A DNA stretch of 64,000 bases from CAVTOA01 sp963736285 (GCA_963736285.1 CAVTOA010000002.1:248001-312000), one strand, 5' to 3'. Positions 8,596-18,554 are shown, numbered from the stretch's first letter. Notes: generated from the sequence alone by a model not told the origin. Numbers and translations: made by a program.

Positions 8596-9015
8596 GTGTA
8601 TTTGGCCGCATCTGGCGGAGGAAGCGGAAGCCTCGTTCCGTTGCTCCTCATCGCTGGTCTTTTTGTACTCACCTATTTCCTGATCATCCGTCCGCAGAGC
8701 AAGCGGAAGCGTGAGCAGGCGCAGATGCAGTCTGCGATCGGGCCGGGCACCGACATCGTCACGATCGGCGGCATGTACGGCACGGTGGTGGAGGTAGACG
8801 ACGAGTCGGTAACGCTGGAGATCGCGCCGGGCATCCATGCCCGTTATGCCCGTGCCGCTATTGGCCAGGTCCGCAAGCCCGTTGAGCAGTCGGAAGAAGC
8901 CGATGAGCAAGGCGATGAGTCGGGCGAGGTGACCGCCGATCACGCAGGGCAAGCCGAGGTCGATGAGGCGCAAGAAGCCCCTAAAGCAGTGGTAGGCGAA
9001 AAAGAAGCTAAGTAG
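8596..9015 (+). CDS. yajC: Preprotein translocase accessory subunit YajC
   Basis: Small partner of the SecDF complex, 139 residues. One membrane helix (about 13-31, PLLLIAGLFVLTYFLIIRPQ) is followed by a basic segment and the family core PGTDIVTIGGMYGTVVEV; the last 50 residues are very acidic, as in other actinomycetes. GTG at 8596 follows AAAGGAGA. It precedes secD and secF in the usual order. The 170 bases before it, after ruvB, hold no gene that I can see and are where its promoter should be. Confidence 0.92.
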   Translation: MYLAASGGGSGSLVPLLLIAGLFVLTYFLIIRPQSKRKREQAQMQSAIGPGTDIVTIGGMYGTVVEVDDESVTLEIAPGIHARYARAAIGQVRKPVEQSEEADEQGDESGEVTADHAGQAEVDEAQEAPKAVVGEKEAK

Positions 9016-9144
9016 CTTCCGCGTAGTCTTGGCACTACAGCAAGTGGTCGTATCGGTGCCTCAGGTCTCTCTGTACTCCCGGTTTGCCGAGTATGGGTTT
9101 CCTGAGGTGCCACCCCCGTTAGCCCTCACAGGAAGAAATACGCT

Positions 9145-10818
9145 GTGGCAGCACCACCTCACGGACGGCTGCGAGTAGCTCGCTATTTTGCGGTGCTCAT
9201 CGTCGTCCTCGCTGGTCTCTATGCATTGGTCTTTTTCACCGGTCCAGGTGGAACGATCCGTGACAAGTTGACACCCAGTCTCGGTTTGGACCTACAAGGC
9301 GGCACGACGGTAACCCTTAAAGCTGTGCGGCCGGGCGGCAAAAACCCGGATAAGGCACAGCTGGAGCAGGCCCGACAGATCATCGAGAACCGCGTCAACG
9401 GCAGTGGGGTCGGCGAATTTGAGGTGATCACCGAGGGCGGCAACAGCATCGTCATCAATGTGCCCGGCCACGACGACGAGGGAGTCAAAAAGATCGGCCA
9501 GCCGGCGCAGCTGCGCTTTCGCCAGGTGGCGGGCAGCGCTAACGACTCTGGCGCAAAATACTCCAACGCAGCAAACGACGACGGCACCACGGATCCACAG
9601 AAAGTACCATCGTCGCAACAGGTTTTGTCTAAATTTTCGCCGGAGGCACAACAGCTGGTGGCGGTTGCTCAACAGAGCCAACAGCCCATCGACAAGTCGC
9701 GGTATGCGGCCTTCGACGTCGCGAAAAAATTGACGCCCGCAGAAGTCGCGGCGTTGCCCGCCAGTTTCCAGATGTGGGTTCCCCAGATTACCTGCGCACA
9801 GCTCAATGCGCGGCAGGCTGGCAGCATCATCGACAAGAATCAGCAGGTCGTCTCGTGCGAGAACAACGGGCACAGTAAATATCTGCTCGACCAGGCGAAG
9901 GTCGTCGGCACGGATGTCCGTGGTGCGAGCTTCAACTACGACCCTTCCGAGGGGTGGAAGGTGTCGATCAAGTTCACTGGTTCTGGCCAAGAAAGATGGA
10001 CCAAACTCACCAAAGCAACAGTGGGTAAGCAGGTAGCGGTTGTTCTGGATAACCAGGTTGTCTCCGCGCCGGAGATCCAGAATGTCATTACCGGTGACGC
10101 GCAAATCACCGGTGGCTCCAGCGATCCATTCACCAAAAGCGATGCACAGACGCTGTCTAACCAGCTCAAATATGGTGCGCTGCCGCTCACTTTCTCGGTA
10201 GACAATGCGAGTTCGGTGAGCCCGACCTTGGGCTTGCAACAGCTGCGAGCAGGTTTGCTGGCGGGTGGCATCGGACTCGTCCTGGTCGTGTTGTATTCCC
10301 TGCTCTACTACCGTGGCTTGGGTTTGGTCACCATCGCCAGCTTGGTGATATCGGGGCTGATCACCTATGCGGCTCTGCTGCTCGCCGGCACGGCGGTCGG
10401 ATTCACCCTGACCTTGGCGGGCATTGCGGGATTCATCGTCGCCGTGGGTATTACCGCGGATTCGTTTGTGGTCTATTTCGAACGCATTAAGGATGAGATA
10501 CGTGAGGGGCGCTCGGGCCGTAGTGCGGTGCCGCGAGCGTGGGTCCGGGCGCGAAAGACCATTTTGTCCGCTGACGCGGTGTCGTTCCTCGCGGCGGCTG
10601 TGCTTTACATTTTGGCGCTAGGCCCAGTGAAGGGGTTCGCGTTCACCTTGGGTCTGTCGACCATCGTCGACCTGGTAGTGGTGTTCTTGTTCACCCACCC
10701 CTTGGTGGTCCTGTTCTCTAGATCGAAGAAGTTTGGCACCTCCCGAGTGTCGGGATTGGGGCGGCTTCGTCGGCGACGCACCGAGTCGACCACCTCTGCG
10801 GTCGTGAAGGAGTCCTGA
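9145..10818 (+). CDS. secD: Protein translocase subunit SecD
   Basis: With SecF it uses the proton gradient to help preproteins leave SecYEG on the outer side. The 557-residue protein has a first membrane helix (about 12-32), the conserved LGLDLQGGTTVTL at the start of the large external P1 domain, the GRSDPFTKSDAQ-like segment before the second half (here GGSSDPFTKSDAQTLSNQL), and five further helices including GIAGFIVAVGITADSFVVYF. The external domain has a long Gln/Ser/Asn-rich insert typical of actinobacteria. Start GTG at 9145. secF follows after 3 bases. Confidence 0.95.
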   Translation: MAAPPHGRLRVARYFAVLIVVLAGLYALVFFTGPGGTIRDKLTPSLGLDLQGGTTVTLKAVRPGGKNPDKAQLEQARQIIENRVNGSGVGEFEVITEGGNSIVINVPGHDDEGVKKIGQPAQLRFRQVAGSANDSGAKYSNAANDDGTTDPQKVPSSQQVLSKFSPEAQQLVAVAQQSQQPIDKSRYAAFDVAKKLTPAEVAALPASFQMWVPQITCAQLNARQAGSIIDKNQQVVSCENNGHSKYLLDQAKVVGTDVRGASFNYDPSEGWKVSIKFTGSGQERWTKLTKATVGKQVAVVLDNQVVSAPEIQNVITGDAQITGGSSDPFTKSDAQTLSNQLKYGALPLTFSVDNASSVSPTLGLQQLRAGLLAGGIGLVLVVLYSLLYYRGLGLVTIASLVISGLITYAALLLAGTAVGFTLTLAGIAGFIVAVGITADSFVVYFERIKDEIREGRSGRSAVPRAWVRARKTILSADAVSFLAAAVLYILALGPVKGFAFTLGLSTIVDLVVVFLFTHPLVVLFSRSKKFGTSRVSGLGRLRRRRTESTTSAVVKES

Positions 10819-10821
10819 CCA

Positions 10822-11970
10822 ATGGCAATCGTGCGATTTTTTCGCAATCTCTATCGTGGACAGACCACATACGACTTCATCGGCCGACGCAAGTGGTGGT
10901 ATGTGGTGTCGCTGGTGCTTGTGGTCATTTCTATTGGGAGCATGACGTTCCGCGGTTTCAATTGGGGCATTGAATTCTCTGGCGGCAGCTCGTTCCTCAT
11001 GCCTAAGCCGGCGGGCACATCGCTGAGCCAAGCCCGCGCGGCGGTAGAGGACGCCGGAGTAACGGTCCAAACCGCACAGGAGGTGGGCACCGGCGGTCAG
11101 CAAAAATACAACATCAAAACTGAGGTGCTCGGCAGCACAAAAAATGTTGCGGTCAAGAATTCGCTGGCAAACAAGCTCGGGATTAAGAGCAGCGAGGTCA
11201 ACGACAGCGTGGTGAGTTCTTCCTGGGGAAGCGACGTCACCAAAAAGGGCTTAATCGCCCTGGTGGTCTTTCTAGTGCTGGTGAGCCTGTATATCGGGGT
11301 CCGCTTCGAACAGAAAATGGCGATAGCCGGAATCTTGGCGCTGATTCACGACTTGGTGCTTACGGCTGGTCTGTATTCGGTCATTGGCTTTGAGGTCACT
11401 CCGTCCACTGTGATCGGTCTATTGACCATCTTGGGTTTCTCGCTTTACGACACCGTGGTGGTCTTCGACAAGGTGCAGGAGAACACTAAGGGCGTGCTGT
11501 CCAATACCCGCATGACCTACGGTGAGGCCGCGAACACCGCGGTAAACCAGACGCTAATGCGCTCGATCAACACCAGCCTCATTTCGCTGTTTCCGGTGGG
11601 TGGCTTGTTGTTTGTGGGTGCCGGCCTTCTCGGTGTCGGAACCTTGAAAGACTTGGCTCTGGTGCTGTTCGTCGGTTTGGCAGTCGGTGCCTATTCTTCG
11701 CTATTTTTGGCAACACCCTGGGTGGTGGAGCTCAAAGAGCGCGAGCCGCGTTATGCCGCGCAGAAACAACGAGTGTTGGCCAGGCGCGCTAAAGAGGGAG
11801 CGGCGAGTGTCGACGACTCACCTGGGTCCGACAAGGCGCGGTCAGATGCCACGGCCAGCGAAGATGCGACCCCAGTATCCACCGCTGCCGGTGGTGGCCA
11901 CCGACCACCGCGTCGTCGTAGTCGTGCGGCACGTCCGGGACACACCAGCAGTGGTAAGCGGCGACGGTAG
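10822..11970 (+). CDS. secF: Protein translocase subunit SecF
   Basis: Partner of SecD, 382 residues, with six membrane helices. It carries the family signatures FNWGIEFSGGSSF after the first helix, a short external domain, and GFSLYDTVVVFDKVQEN in the fifth helix region. The C-terminal 70 residues are charged and probably cytoplasmic (ending in an Arg/Lys-rich tail). It is separated from secD by 3 bases and clearly co-transcribed. In M. tuberculosis a lipoprotein gene and apt lie between secF and rel; here rel begins 62 bases on. Confidence 0.95.
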   Translation: MAIVRFFRNLYRGQTTYDFIGRRKWWYVVSLVLVVISIGSMTFRGFNWGIEFSGGSSFLMPKPAGTSLSQARAAVEDAGVTVQTAQEVGTGGQQKYNIKTEVLGSTKNVAVKNSLANKLGIKSSEVNDSVVSSSWGSDVTKKGLIALVVFLVLVSLYIGVRFEQKMAIAGILALIHDLVLTAGLYSVIGFEVTPSTVIGLLTILGFSLYDTVVVFDKVQENTKGVLSNTRMTYGEAANTAVNQTLMRSINTSLISLFPVGGLLFVGAGLLGVGTLKDLALVLFVGLAVGAYSSLFLATPWVVELKEREPRYAAQKQRVLARRAKEGAASVDDSPGSDKARSDATASEDATPVSTAAGGGHRPPRRRSRAARPGHTSSGKRRR

Positions 11971-12032
11971 CCTGGAGCGTGTCCAAAGGAGCCTGAACGC
12001 ACCGTATTTCTGACCAGCTAAGAGGAGGCGGC

Positions 12033-14411
12033 ATGTCGTCAGATACCGCTCCCGCCGCGGGTTCTGAACCCGGCGACGGTGAGGGGCTGCCCGCCACCCC
12101 CGCGGCTGGAGCAACGCCCCCGTTGGGATCGTCAGCGGGCGCTTCGCAAGGTGCCATTCCGACAGGCCAACGGGTCCGCGCCGCGTTCGCGCGGTTTGGT
12201 GGAGGGGCAGCACATGTCAGCGGGGTGCTGGAGCCGATAGTGGCCTCGCACCGGCGTGCCCATCCCCGCGCCGATGCGCGGCTGCTGCAGCACGCATACG
12301 AGGTGGCCGAGCAATTCCACCGTGGACAGACGCGTTTGAGCGGTGACGCATACATCTCCCACCCATTGGCAGTGGCGCACATCCTGGCCGAGCTTGGTAT
12401 GGACACCACCACGCTGGCGGCAGGCCTCTTGCACGACACTGTGGAAGACACTGGATACACCCTGGAGCAGCTCAAAGCTGACTTCGGCGGCGAGGTGGCG
12501 CATTTGGTCGACGGTGTGACCAAGATTGATCGGGTCCACCTGGGCGAGGCGGCAGAAGCGGAGACGATCCGCAAGATGATCGTCGCCATGGCGCGTGACC
12601 CGCGAGTGCTGGTCATCAAGCTGGCTGACCGTCTGCACAATATGCGCACCCTGCGTTTTTTGCCTCCGGAGAAGCAAGCGCAGAAAGCTCGCGAGACGTT
12701 GGAAGTGTTGTCGCCACTCGCGCACCGGCTGGGAATGAACACCGTTAAGTGGGAGCTAGAAGACTTGGCGTTTGGCACCTTGTATCCCAAACGCTATGAA
12801 GAGATCGCGCGTCTGGTGCACGAGCACGCGCCCGCACGCGAGAAAGCCCTGATGGATGTGACGGAACGGGTCGGTGGAGACCTTCGCTCCGCCAAGATTC
12901 GCAACGACATCAGCGGACGTCCAAAGCACTTTTACTCGATCTATCAAAAGATGATCGTGCGTGGTCGCGATTTTTCCGATATCTACGACCTCGTGGGAAT
13001 GCGGGTCCTCGTGGATTCGGTGCGCGATTGCTACGCGGCCCTAGGCGTTATTCATTCGGTGTGGCAGCCCGTGCCTGGGCGCTTCAAAGACTACATAGCC
13101 ATGCCGAAATTCAACATGTATCAGTCTCTGCACACCACCGTCATTGGCCCGCAAGGCAAGCCGGTGGAGTTCCAAATTCGCACTCAGGCGATGCATCGCA
13201 CGGCAGAGTTCGGGATCGCCGCCCACTGGAAGTACAAAGAAAAGAAAGGCGTGCCGCTCGCCGGGCCTATCACCAAAGTGGACGACATGGCGTGGCTGCG
13301 TCAGCTGTTGGATTGGCAGCGCGAGGCAACCGACCCCGGTGAGTTCCTCGAGTCGCTGCGTTTCGACCTTGGTGGGCAAGAGGTGTATGTCTTTACACCT
13401 CGAGGTGATGTGATCGCGCTGCCTCCGGGCTCCACCCCGGTCGACTTTGCGTATGCGGTGCATACGGAGGTCGGTAACCGGTGTGTGGGTGCACGTGTGA
13501 ACGGCAAACTGGTTCCGCTGGAGAGCGTGCTGGTGAACGGCGACACGGTGGAGATTTTTACTTCCAAGTCCCAGACCGCCGGGCCGACGCAGGATTGGTT
13601 GGGTTTCGTCAAGAGCCCTCGGGCGCGCACCAAAATTCGCCAGCACTTTGCCAAGGAGCGCCGCGAGGACGCCATCGAAGCGGGCAAAGAGTCGCTGCAA
13701 CGAGCCATTCGCAAACAGAATTTGCCGCTGCAACGGTTGTTGTCGGGCGATTCGCTGCTGACCATTACCCGCGATCTGCACTATCCGGACGTCAGCGCGT
13801 TGTATGCGGCGGTGGGGGAGAACCACGTCTCAGCCCAGTCGATTGTCCAGCGACTATTGACCGCGCTCGGTGGCCCCGAGGGTGCCGCGGAAGACATGGC
13901 CGATGTCGCTGTGCCGTCGCCGCGTCGGTCGCGCCAAATTGGGGCTAACGATCCCGGCATCATCGTGAAGGCCGACGGTGGTTTGACGAGCGACATCTGG
14001 GTCAAGCTTGCTCGCTGTTGTACTCCGGTGCCAGGTGACGACATCCTGGGATTTGTGACTCGCGGCGGGAGCGTCAGCGTGCACCGCGCCGACTGCACCA
14101 ACGCCGACGATCTGCGGCAACAATCCGAGCGGTTGGTGGAGGTCAGCTGGGCGCCGACGGCTGGTTCGTTGTTCTTGGTCGCCATTCAAGTGGAGGCTTT
14201 GGACAGGCACCGGTTGTTGTCCGACATTAGCCGAGTGCTGTCCGACGAGCGGGTCAGTATTTTGTCAGCTACTGTGACCACTACCCGGGACCGTGTCGCG
14301 ATTTCCCGGTTCACCTTTGAGATGGCCGACCCCACTCACCTTGGTCACCTGTTGCGAGCAGTGCGCAAAGTGGACGGTGTCTTCGACGCCTACCGCGTCA
14401 ATTCTGGTTAG
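12033..14411 (+). CDS. relA: Bifunctional (p)ppGpp synthetase/hydrolase Rel
   Basis: Stringent-response enzyme of 792 residues. After a 55-residue Pro/Ala-rich leader come the HD hydrolase domain (SHPLAVAHILAELGMDTTTL and LLHDTVEDTG), the synthetase domain (GRPKHFYSIYQKM, YDLVGMRVLV) with the loop GRFKDYIAMPK, the TGS domain (VYVFTPRGDVIALPPG), a zinc-finger-type region with HRADCTN, and a C-terminal ACT domain (HRLLSDISRVLSDERVSIL). The RxKD motif (RFKD), instead of the ExDD motif of monofunctional RelA, and the intact HD residues mark it as bifunctional. ATG at 12033 follows AAGAGGAGG. Confidence 0.96.
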   Translation: MSSDTAPAAGSEPGDGEGLPATPAAGATPPLGSSAGASQGAIPTGQRVRAAFARFGGGAAHVSGVLEPIVASHRRAHPRADARLLQHAYEVAEQFHRGQTRLSGDAYISHPLAVAHILAELGMDTTTLAAGLLHDTVEDTGYTLEQLKADFGGEVAHLVDGVTKIDRVHLGEAAEAETIRKMIVAMARDPRVLVIKLADRLHNMRTLRFLPPEKQAQKARETLEVLSPLAHRLGMNTVKWELEDLAFGTLYPKRYEEIARLVHEHAPAREKALMDVTERVGGDLRSAKIRNDISGRPKHFYSIYQKMIVRGRDFSDIYDLVGMRVLVDSVRDCYAALGVIHSVWQPVPGRFKDYIAMPKFNMYQSLHTTVIGPQGKPVEFQIRTQAMHRTAEFGIAAHWKYKEKKGVPLAGPITKVDDMAWLRQLLDWQREATDPGEFLESLRFDLGGQEVYVFTPRGDVIALPPGSTPVDFAYAVHTEVGNRCVGARVNGKLVPLESVLVNGDTVEIFTSKSQTAGPTQDWLGFVKSPRARTKIRQHFAKERREDAIEAGKESLQRAIRKQNLPLQRLLSGDSLLTITRDLHYPDVSALYAAVGENHVSAQSIVQRLLTALGGPEGAAEDMADVAVPSPRRSRQIGANDPGIIVKADGGLTSDIWVKLARCCTPVPGDDILGFVTRGGSVSVHRADCTNADDLRQQSERLVEVSWAPTAGSLFLVAIQVEALDRHRLLSDISRVLSDERVSILSATVTTTRDRVAISRFTFEMADPTHLGHLLRAVRKVDGVFDAYRVNSG

Positions 14412-14508
14412 TACCAAAGGTGGTCTCGGGCGACACGGGTATGGTGGATTAAGGGAAGCCACATGATCTGGCCGTTACCCTCGATCCATGTGTGGTGCGA
14501 GGTAACTT

Positions 14509-15306
14509 TTATTCCGTCACTTTGTTTATCGTGACGGGCTTTGCGGGTTTTCCGTCGCCAGATCCGGGGGGATTCTCGCCGGTGATGCCGTTGGGTGCGA
14601 TCTTTTTGGTGATCACGTCCATGCCGTCGCTTACCTCGCCAAAAAGCGAATAGTCATTGGTGAGGTCCGGGCTGTTTTTGTAGACAATGAAGAATTGGCT
14701 GCCATTGGAGTTTGGGTCGTTGGGGTCCCGTGCCATGGCCACGCTTCCGACCGGGTATGGCGGGTGGTCGTTAGCGGACGGCGTGTTTTCTAGTCCAAAT
14801 TGGTAAGAGGGGCCACCTTTGCCGGTGCCAAATGGATCGCCACATTGCAGAATGTAGTCGTTAGTCACTGTGATGCGGTGGCATTGGGTGTTGTTGTAGA
14901 AGCCTTTTTTAGCGAGGTATAAGAAGCTGTTGACGGTGCATGGCGCGTTTTCTTCATCAAGAGAGACTGTGATCGCACCAAAATTGGTATTGAGCTTGGC
15001 GGTGTGGCTCCCTACGTGTGGCACGTTGCCGGTAGAAGGCTTGCCCGCATCTTTGATGGTGGTTTTGTCGCGAGCGGCATCGGTGTAAGCGCAGGTCGGG
15101 TTGGCGCTGTCCTTTGTAGACGAGCCATCTGAGCCGCCGTACTTTTTTACGAGAAAGACCGTGCCGGCGACGAGTGCGACAAGCACTACCGCTGCCGCGA
15201 CGCCAGCTTGGACGCGCCGCCGTCGGCGAGCGGCCGCGGCTTTGCGCGCCATGCGACGTTCGAGCTGCGCTCTGGCTAGTGCACGCTGGCGATCCTTGGA
15301 CGGCAC
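14509..15306 (-). CDS. ppiB: Membrane-anchored peptidyl-prolyl cis-trans isomerase, cyclophilin type
   Basis: Cyclophilin of 265 residues that probably acts outside the membrane. A basic N-terminus rich in Arg/Ala is followed by one membrane helix (VAAAVVLVALVAGTVFLV), a Ser/Thr-rich linker and the cyclophilin domain with TNFGAITVSLDEENAPCTVN, FYNNTQCHRIT, the GGPSYQFGLENT loop, and SQFFIVYKNSPDL. The frame is open far upstream, but GTG at 15306 follows AAGGAGT on the minus strand and begins normal sequence, so I use it. It is divergent from hisS and convergent with rel, as in M. tuberculosis Rv2582. Confidence 0.9.
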   Translation of the reverse strand: MPSKDRQRALARAQLERRMARKAAAARRRRRVQAGVAAAVVLVALVAGTVFLVKKYGGSDGSSTKDSANPTCAYTDAARDKTTIKDAGKPSTGNVPHVGSHTAKLNTNFGAITVSLDEENAPCTVNSFLYLAKKGFYNNTQCHRITVTNDYILQCGDPFGTGKGGPSYQFGLENTPSANDHPPYPVGSVAMARDPNDPNSNGSQFFIVYKNSPDLTNDYSLFGEVSDGMDVITKKIAPNGITGENPPGSGDGKPAKPVTINKVTE

Positions 15307-15408
15307 CGGGGTACTCCTTGCTGCGGTGATTCGCGATGACACGGGGGGTTTTGCTGGCCACGATAACTGGGTGGCTGCCCGCGCCAGCGGCTGGGTAGGC
15401 TCGCCTCC

Positions 15409-16665
15409 GTGAACTCTAGCTTTTCCGCTCCCAAAGGAACTTTTGACGTATTGCCGCCGAATTCGGCCACATTTCTCGCCGTGCGAGAAGCGCTGACCGT
15501 GCCGCTGCGCCGTGCGGGGTATGGCTACATCGAGACCCCCATATTCGAAGACACTGCCCTGTTCAAACGTGGTGTTGGTGAGTCGACCGACGTCGTCAGC
15601 AAGGAGATGTACACGTTTGACGACAAGGCCGGACGTTCGCTGACGTTGCGCCCGGAGCTCACCGCCGGACTGATGCGCGCGTTTGTCGAACACAAGCTCT
15701 ACAGCGGTACCTTGCCCGTCAAGCTGTACAGCGTCGGCCAGAATTTCCGGTACGAGCGACCACAAGCGGGGCGCTACCGGACCTTTACCCAGGTCAATAT
15801 GGAGGCCTTGGGAGGCGACGACCCGGCGCTCGACGCGGAATGCGTGGCGTTAGGAGTGGACGCCTTTCGGGGGATCGGGCTCAACGATTTCACCGTTCAG
15901 CTCACGTCGCTGGGGGATCGGAATTGCCGCCCCGCTTATCGAGACAAGCTCACCGCGTTTCTGTCTGGTTTGGAGCTTGACGCCGATACCGCGCGTCGCG
16001 CAGATATCAACCCCCTGCGGGTGCTCGACGACAAGCGTTCCGAGGTGGTCGAACAATTGACCGATGCGCCGCTCATGGTGGATCACCTCTGCGACGAATG
16101 CCGCGCACACTATGACGCGGTGCGTAGCTACCTCTCGGAACTTTCTGTCACCTGGACAGAAACTCCGAGACTGGTGCGAGGGCTCGATTACTACACCAGA
16201 ACCACATTCGAGTTTGTCCACAACGGACTCGGAGCCCAGGCCAGCATCGGTGGTGGCGGCCGATACGACGGCTTATGTGCCGACATCGGTGGGCCAGATA
16301 TGTCGGGAATTGGCTGGGCCGTAGGTGTAGATCGCACCCTTCTCGCGATGATGGCAGAAGGTGTTGTTGCTGGCGACACCGCTCGGGTCGCCGTGTTCGT
16401 GGTTCCGCTGGGTGAGGCACGTACCCAGGCCGTGCGGATCGTGGCACAACTGCGTGCGGCCGGGATGGCCGCTGACATGGCTTATGGGTCACGCGGCCTC
16501 AAGGGCGCTATGAAGGCAGCGGACCGCTCTGGCGCTCAGTTTGCGGTGGTCATCGGTGAGCGAGACCTTGCCGAAGGTGTGGTGCAGCTCAAGGAGTTGT
16601 CCACAGGTGAGCAGCGGGCGGTCGCGCTCGCCGACCTGCCCGCTACCCTTAGCGAGTTGCTGTGA
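15409..16665 (+). CDS. hisS: Histidyl-tRNA synthetase
   Basis: Class II synthetase of 418 residues charging tRNA-His. Motif 1 region (IETPIFEDTALFKRGVGESTD), motif 2 (FRYERPQAGRYRTFTQ), the His-specific segments LVRGLDYYTRTTFEF and GGRYDGL, motif 3 (GIGWAVGVDR) and the C-terminal anticodon-binding domain (VAVFVVPLGEARTQAV, YGSRGLKGAMKAADR) are all present. Start is GTG at 15409. The gene between ppiB and hisS in M. tuberculosis (a glyoxalase) is missing here; 102 bases separate the divergent starts. Confidence 0.95.
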   Translation: MNSSFSAPKGTFDVLPPNSATFLAVREALTVPLRRAGYGYIETPIFEDTALFKRGVGESTDVVSKEMYTFDDKAGRSLTLRPELTAGLMRAFVEHKLYSGTLPVKLYSVGQNFRYERPQAGRYRTFTQVNMEALGGDDPALDAECVALGVDAFRGIGLNDFTVQLTSLGDRNCRPAYRDKLTAFLSGLELDADTARRADINPLRVLDDKRSEVVEQLTDAPLMVDHLCDECRAHYDAVRSYLSELSVTWTETPRLVRGLDYYTRTTFEFVHNGLGAQASIGGGGRYDGLCADIGGPDMSGIGWAVGVDRTLLAMMAEGVVAGDTARVAVFVVPLGEARTQAVRIVAQLRAAGMAADMAYGSRGLKGAMKAADRSGAQFAVVIGERDLAEGVVQLKELSTGEQRAVALADLPATLSELL

Positions 16666-16679
16666 AAGGAGAACACCCC

Positions 16680-18485
16680 GTGACCCTCACCTCCGTCGCC
16701 CCTTACCGTTCCGTCGAGGCAGGCACACTGCGGTCCGACCACAGTGGACAAGCTGTCACCGTGGCGGGGTGGGTTGCTCGGCGGCGCGATCACGGCGGCG
16801 TCATCTTCCTCGACCTGCGCGACGCGTCTGGGTATGTGCAGGTAGTCATAGAGGGTGAGCGGCTTGCGGAGGCCGCACACGATCTGCGCGCTGAGTACTG
16901 CCTGCAAATCACCGGTAACGTGCGTTTGCGCCCTACCGGAAACGACAACCCTGAGTTACCGACGGGGAAGATCGAAGTAGAGGCAACAGCCTTGACCGTG
17001 CTGAGCGAGGCCGCACCTTTGCCGTTCCCCATCGATGGCGTGGGCGGTGGCGAGACAGGCGAAGAGGCACGTCTTAAGTATCGGTATCTCGATCTTCGTC
17101 GTCCGGAGGCAGCGCGAGCGTTGCGCATTCGTTCGCGGCTCAACGCGATCGCGCGGCAGATCATGGTGGAGCAGGGTTTTATTGAGGTCGAGACCCCCAA
17201 CCTCACTCGTTCCACTCCAGAGGGCGCCCGCGATTTCTTGGTGCCGGTGCGGTTGCAGCCAGGCAGTTGGTATGCACTTCCGCAGTCACCGCAGCTTTTC
17301 AAGCAGCTGCTCATGGTCGCGGGGCTAGAAAAATACTTCCAAATCGCCCGTTGTTTCCGGGACGAAGACTTCCGCGCCGATCGCCAGCCCGAGTTCACCC
17401 AGCTCGACCTCGAGATGAGCTTTGTCCGGCGTGACGACGTCTTGACGGTAGCTGAAGATCTCATCGTTGCGATCTGGCGCGATCTGGCCGGCGTGGAGCT
17501 GCCACGTCCGTTCCGTCGAATGACCCATGCGGAGGCGCTCCGCCGGTTTGGTTCCGACAAGCCAGACGTGAGATTTGCGTGCGAGCTGACCGAATGTACG
17601 GAGTACTTCGCCGAGACCACGTTCCGGGTGTTCCAATCGCCGTACGTCGGTGCGGTGGTCATGCCTGGCGGCGCGAGTCAGACCCGTAAGGAACTGGACG
17701 CCTGGCAAGAGTGGGCGCGGGCTCGGGGCGCTAAAGGCTTGGCGTACGTGCTGGTGCAGCCCGATGGCGAGTTGGGTGGGCCGGTCGCAAAGAACCTGTC
17801 CGACACAGAGCGTGCTGGTCTCGCCGCGCATGTGGATGCCCGTCCCGGCGATGCGATCTTCTTCGCGGCAGGCGTCCGTCGGGAAGCGCAAGAGCTATTG
17901 GGTGCGGCCCGGCTCGAGATTGGGCGCCGATGTGGGCTCATCGATGAGCAAATGTGCGAGTTCCTCTTCGTTGTAGATTTCCCGATGTTTACCCCGACCG
18001 ATGACGGTGGCTGGACGGCCGAGCATCATCCGTTTACCTCGCCGACTGCTGAGTGGATAGACACCTTCGACAAAGACCCAGAGCACGCCTTGGCCGACGC
18101 CTACGATCTGGTCTGTAATGGCTGGGAGGTCATGAGCGGATCGGTGCGTATCCACCGTTCGGACATTCAACGTCGCGTGTTCGAAACCATCGGCCTCACC
18201 GATGCCGAGACCGAAGCCAAGTTCGGCTTCTTGCTCGAGGCATTCCAATATGGACCTCCACCACACGCGGGGGCTGCGTTAGGCTGGGACCGTCTCGCCG
18301 CCTTGCTGTATGGGGCTGACTCCATCCGGGATGTCATCGCGTTCCCCAAGGTTGCTTCGGGCGGTGACCCGCTTACTGATGCACCTACACCCATCACTCC
18401 GGCGCAACGAAAAGAAGCGGGCATCGACGCTAAACCGGCGAGTGCTGAAGCGACGTCTCCGAGCGCGCGGCCCGCTAGCGCGTGA
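16680..18485 (+). CDS. aspS: Aspartyl-tRNA synthetase
   Basis: Class IIb synthetase of 601 residues. It has the N-terminal OB domain (VTVAGWVARRRDHGGVIFLDLRD as separate conserved blocks), motif 1 (FIEVETPNLTRSTPEGARDF), the bacterial GAD insert (ALRRFGSDKPDVRFACEL), motif 2 with FRDEDFRADRQPEFTQLD and motif 3 (GAALGWDRLAALLYG). GTG at 16680 is preferred over the GTG at 16662 because AAAGGAGAA lies just before it; the hisS stop is 15 bases upstream. Related actinobacterial enzymes are often non-discriminating (Asp/Asn), which this sequence alone cannot settle. Confidence 0.95.
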   Translation: MTLTSVAPYRSVEAGTLRSDHSGQAVTVAGWVARRRDHGGVIFLDLRDASGYVQVVIEGERLAEAAHDLRAEYCLQITGNVRLRPTGNDNPELPTGKIEVEATALTVLSEAAPLPFPIDGVGGGETGEEARLKYRYLDLRRPEAARALRIRSRLNAIARQIMVEQGFIEVETPNLTRSTPEGARDFLVPVRLQPGSWYALPQSPQLFKQLLMVAGLEKYFQIARCFRDEDFRADRQPEFTQLDLEMSFVRRDDVLTVAEDLIVAIWRDLAGVELPRPFRRMTHAEALRRFGSDKPDVRFACELTECTEYFAETTFRVFQSPYVGAVVMPGGASQTRKELDAWQEWARARGAKGLAYVLVQPDGELGGPVAKNLSDTERAGLAAHVDARPGDAIFFAAGVRREAQELLGAARLEIGRRCGLIDEQMCEFLFVVDFPMFTPTDDGGWTAEHHPFTSPTAEWIDTFDKDPEHALADAYDLVCNGWEVMSGSVRIHRSDIQRRVFETIGLTDAETEAKFGFLLEAFQYGPPPHAGAALGWDRLAALLYGADSIRDVIAFPKVASGGDPLTDAPTPITPAQRKEAGIDAKPASAEATSPSARPASA

Positions 18486-18545
18486 CGTCTGCTGACCTTT
18501 GCTGATGTCGAAGCGCCGCGAGGGCTGAGGCAGCGACGGTTCGGG

Positions 18546-18554
18546 TTGTCCACA
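18546..18554. promoter_or_regulatory. Isolated DnaA box between aspS and rarA
   Basis: TTGTCCACA matches the DnaA box favoured in high-G+C actinomycetes. It stands alone in the 182-base gap between aspS and rarA, in which I see no other element. A single nonamer can occur by chance, so binding is uncertain. Confidence 0.35.

Noticed and set aside
9292..10239. 315-codon minus-strand frame inside secD
   Set aside because: Antisense shadow of a strongly conserved gene in high-G+C DNA; no ribosome site or homology.
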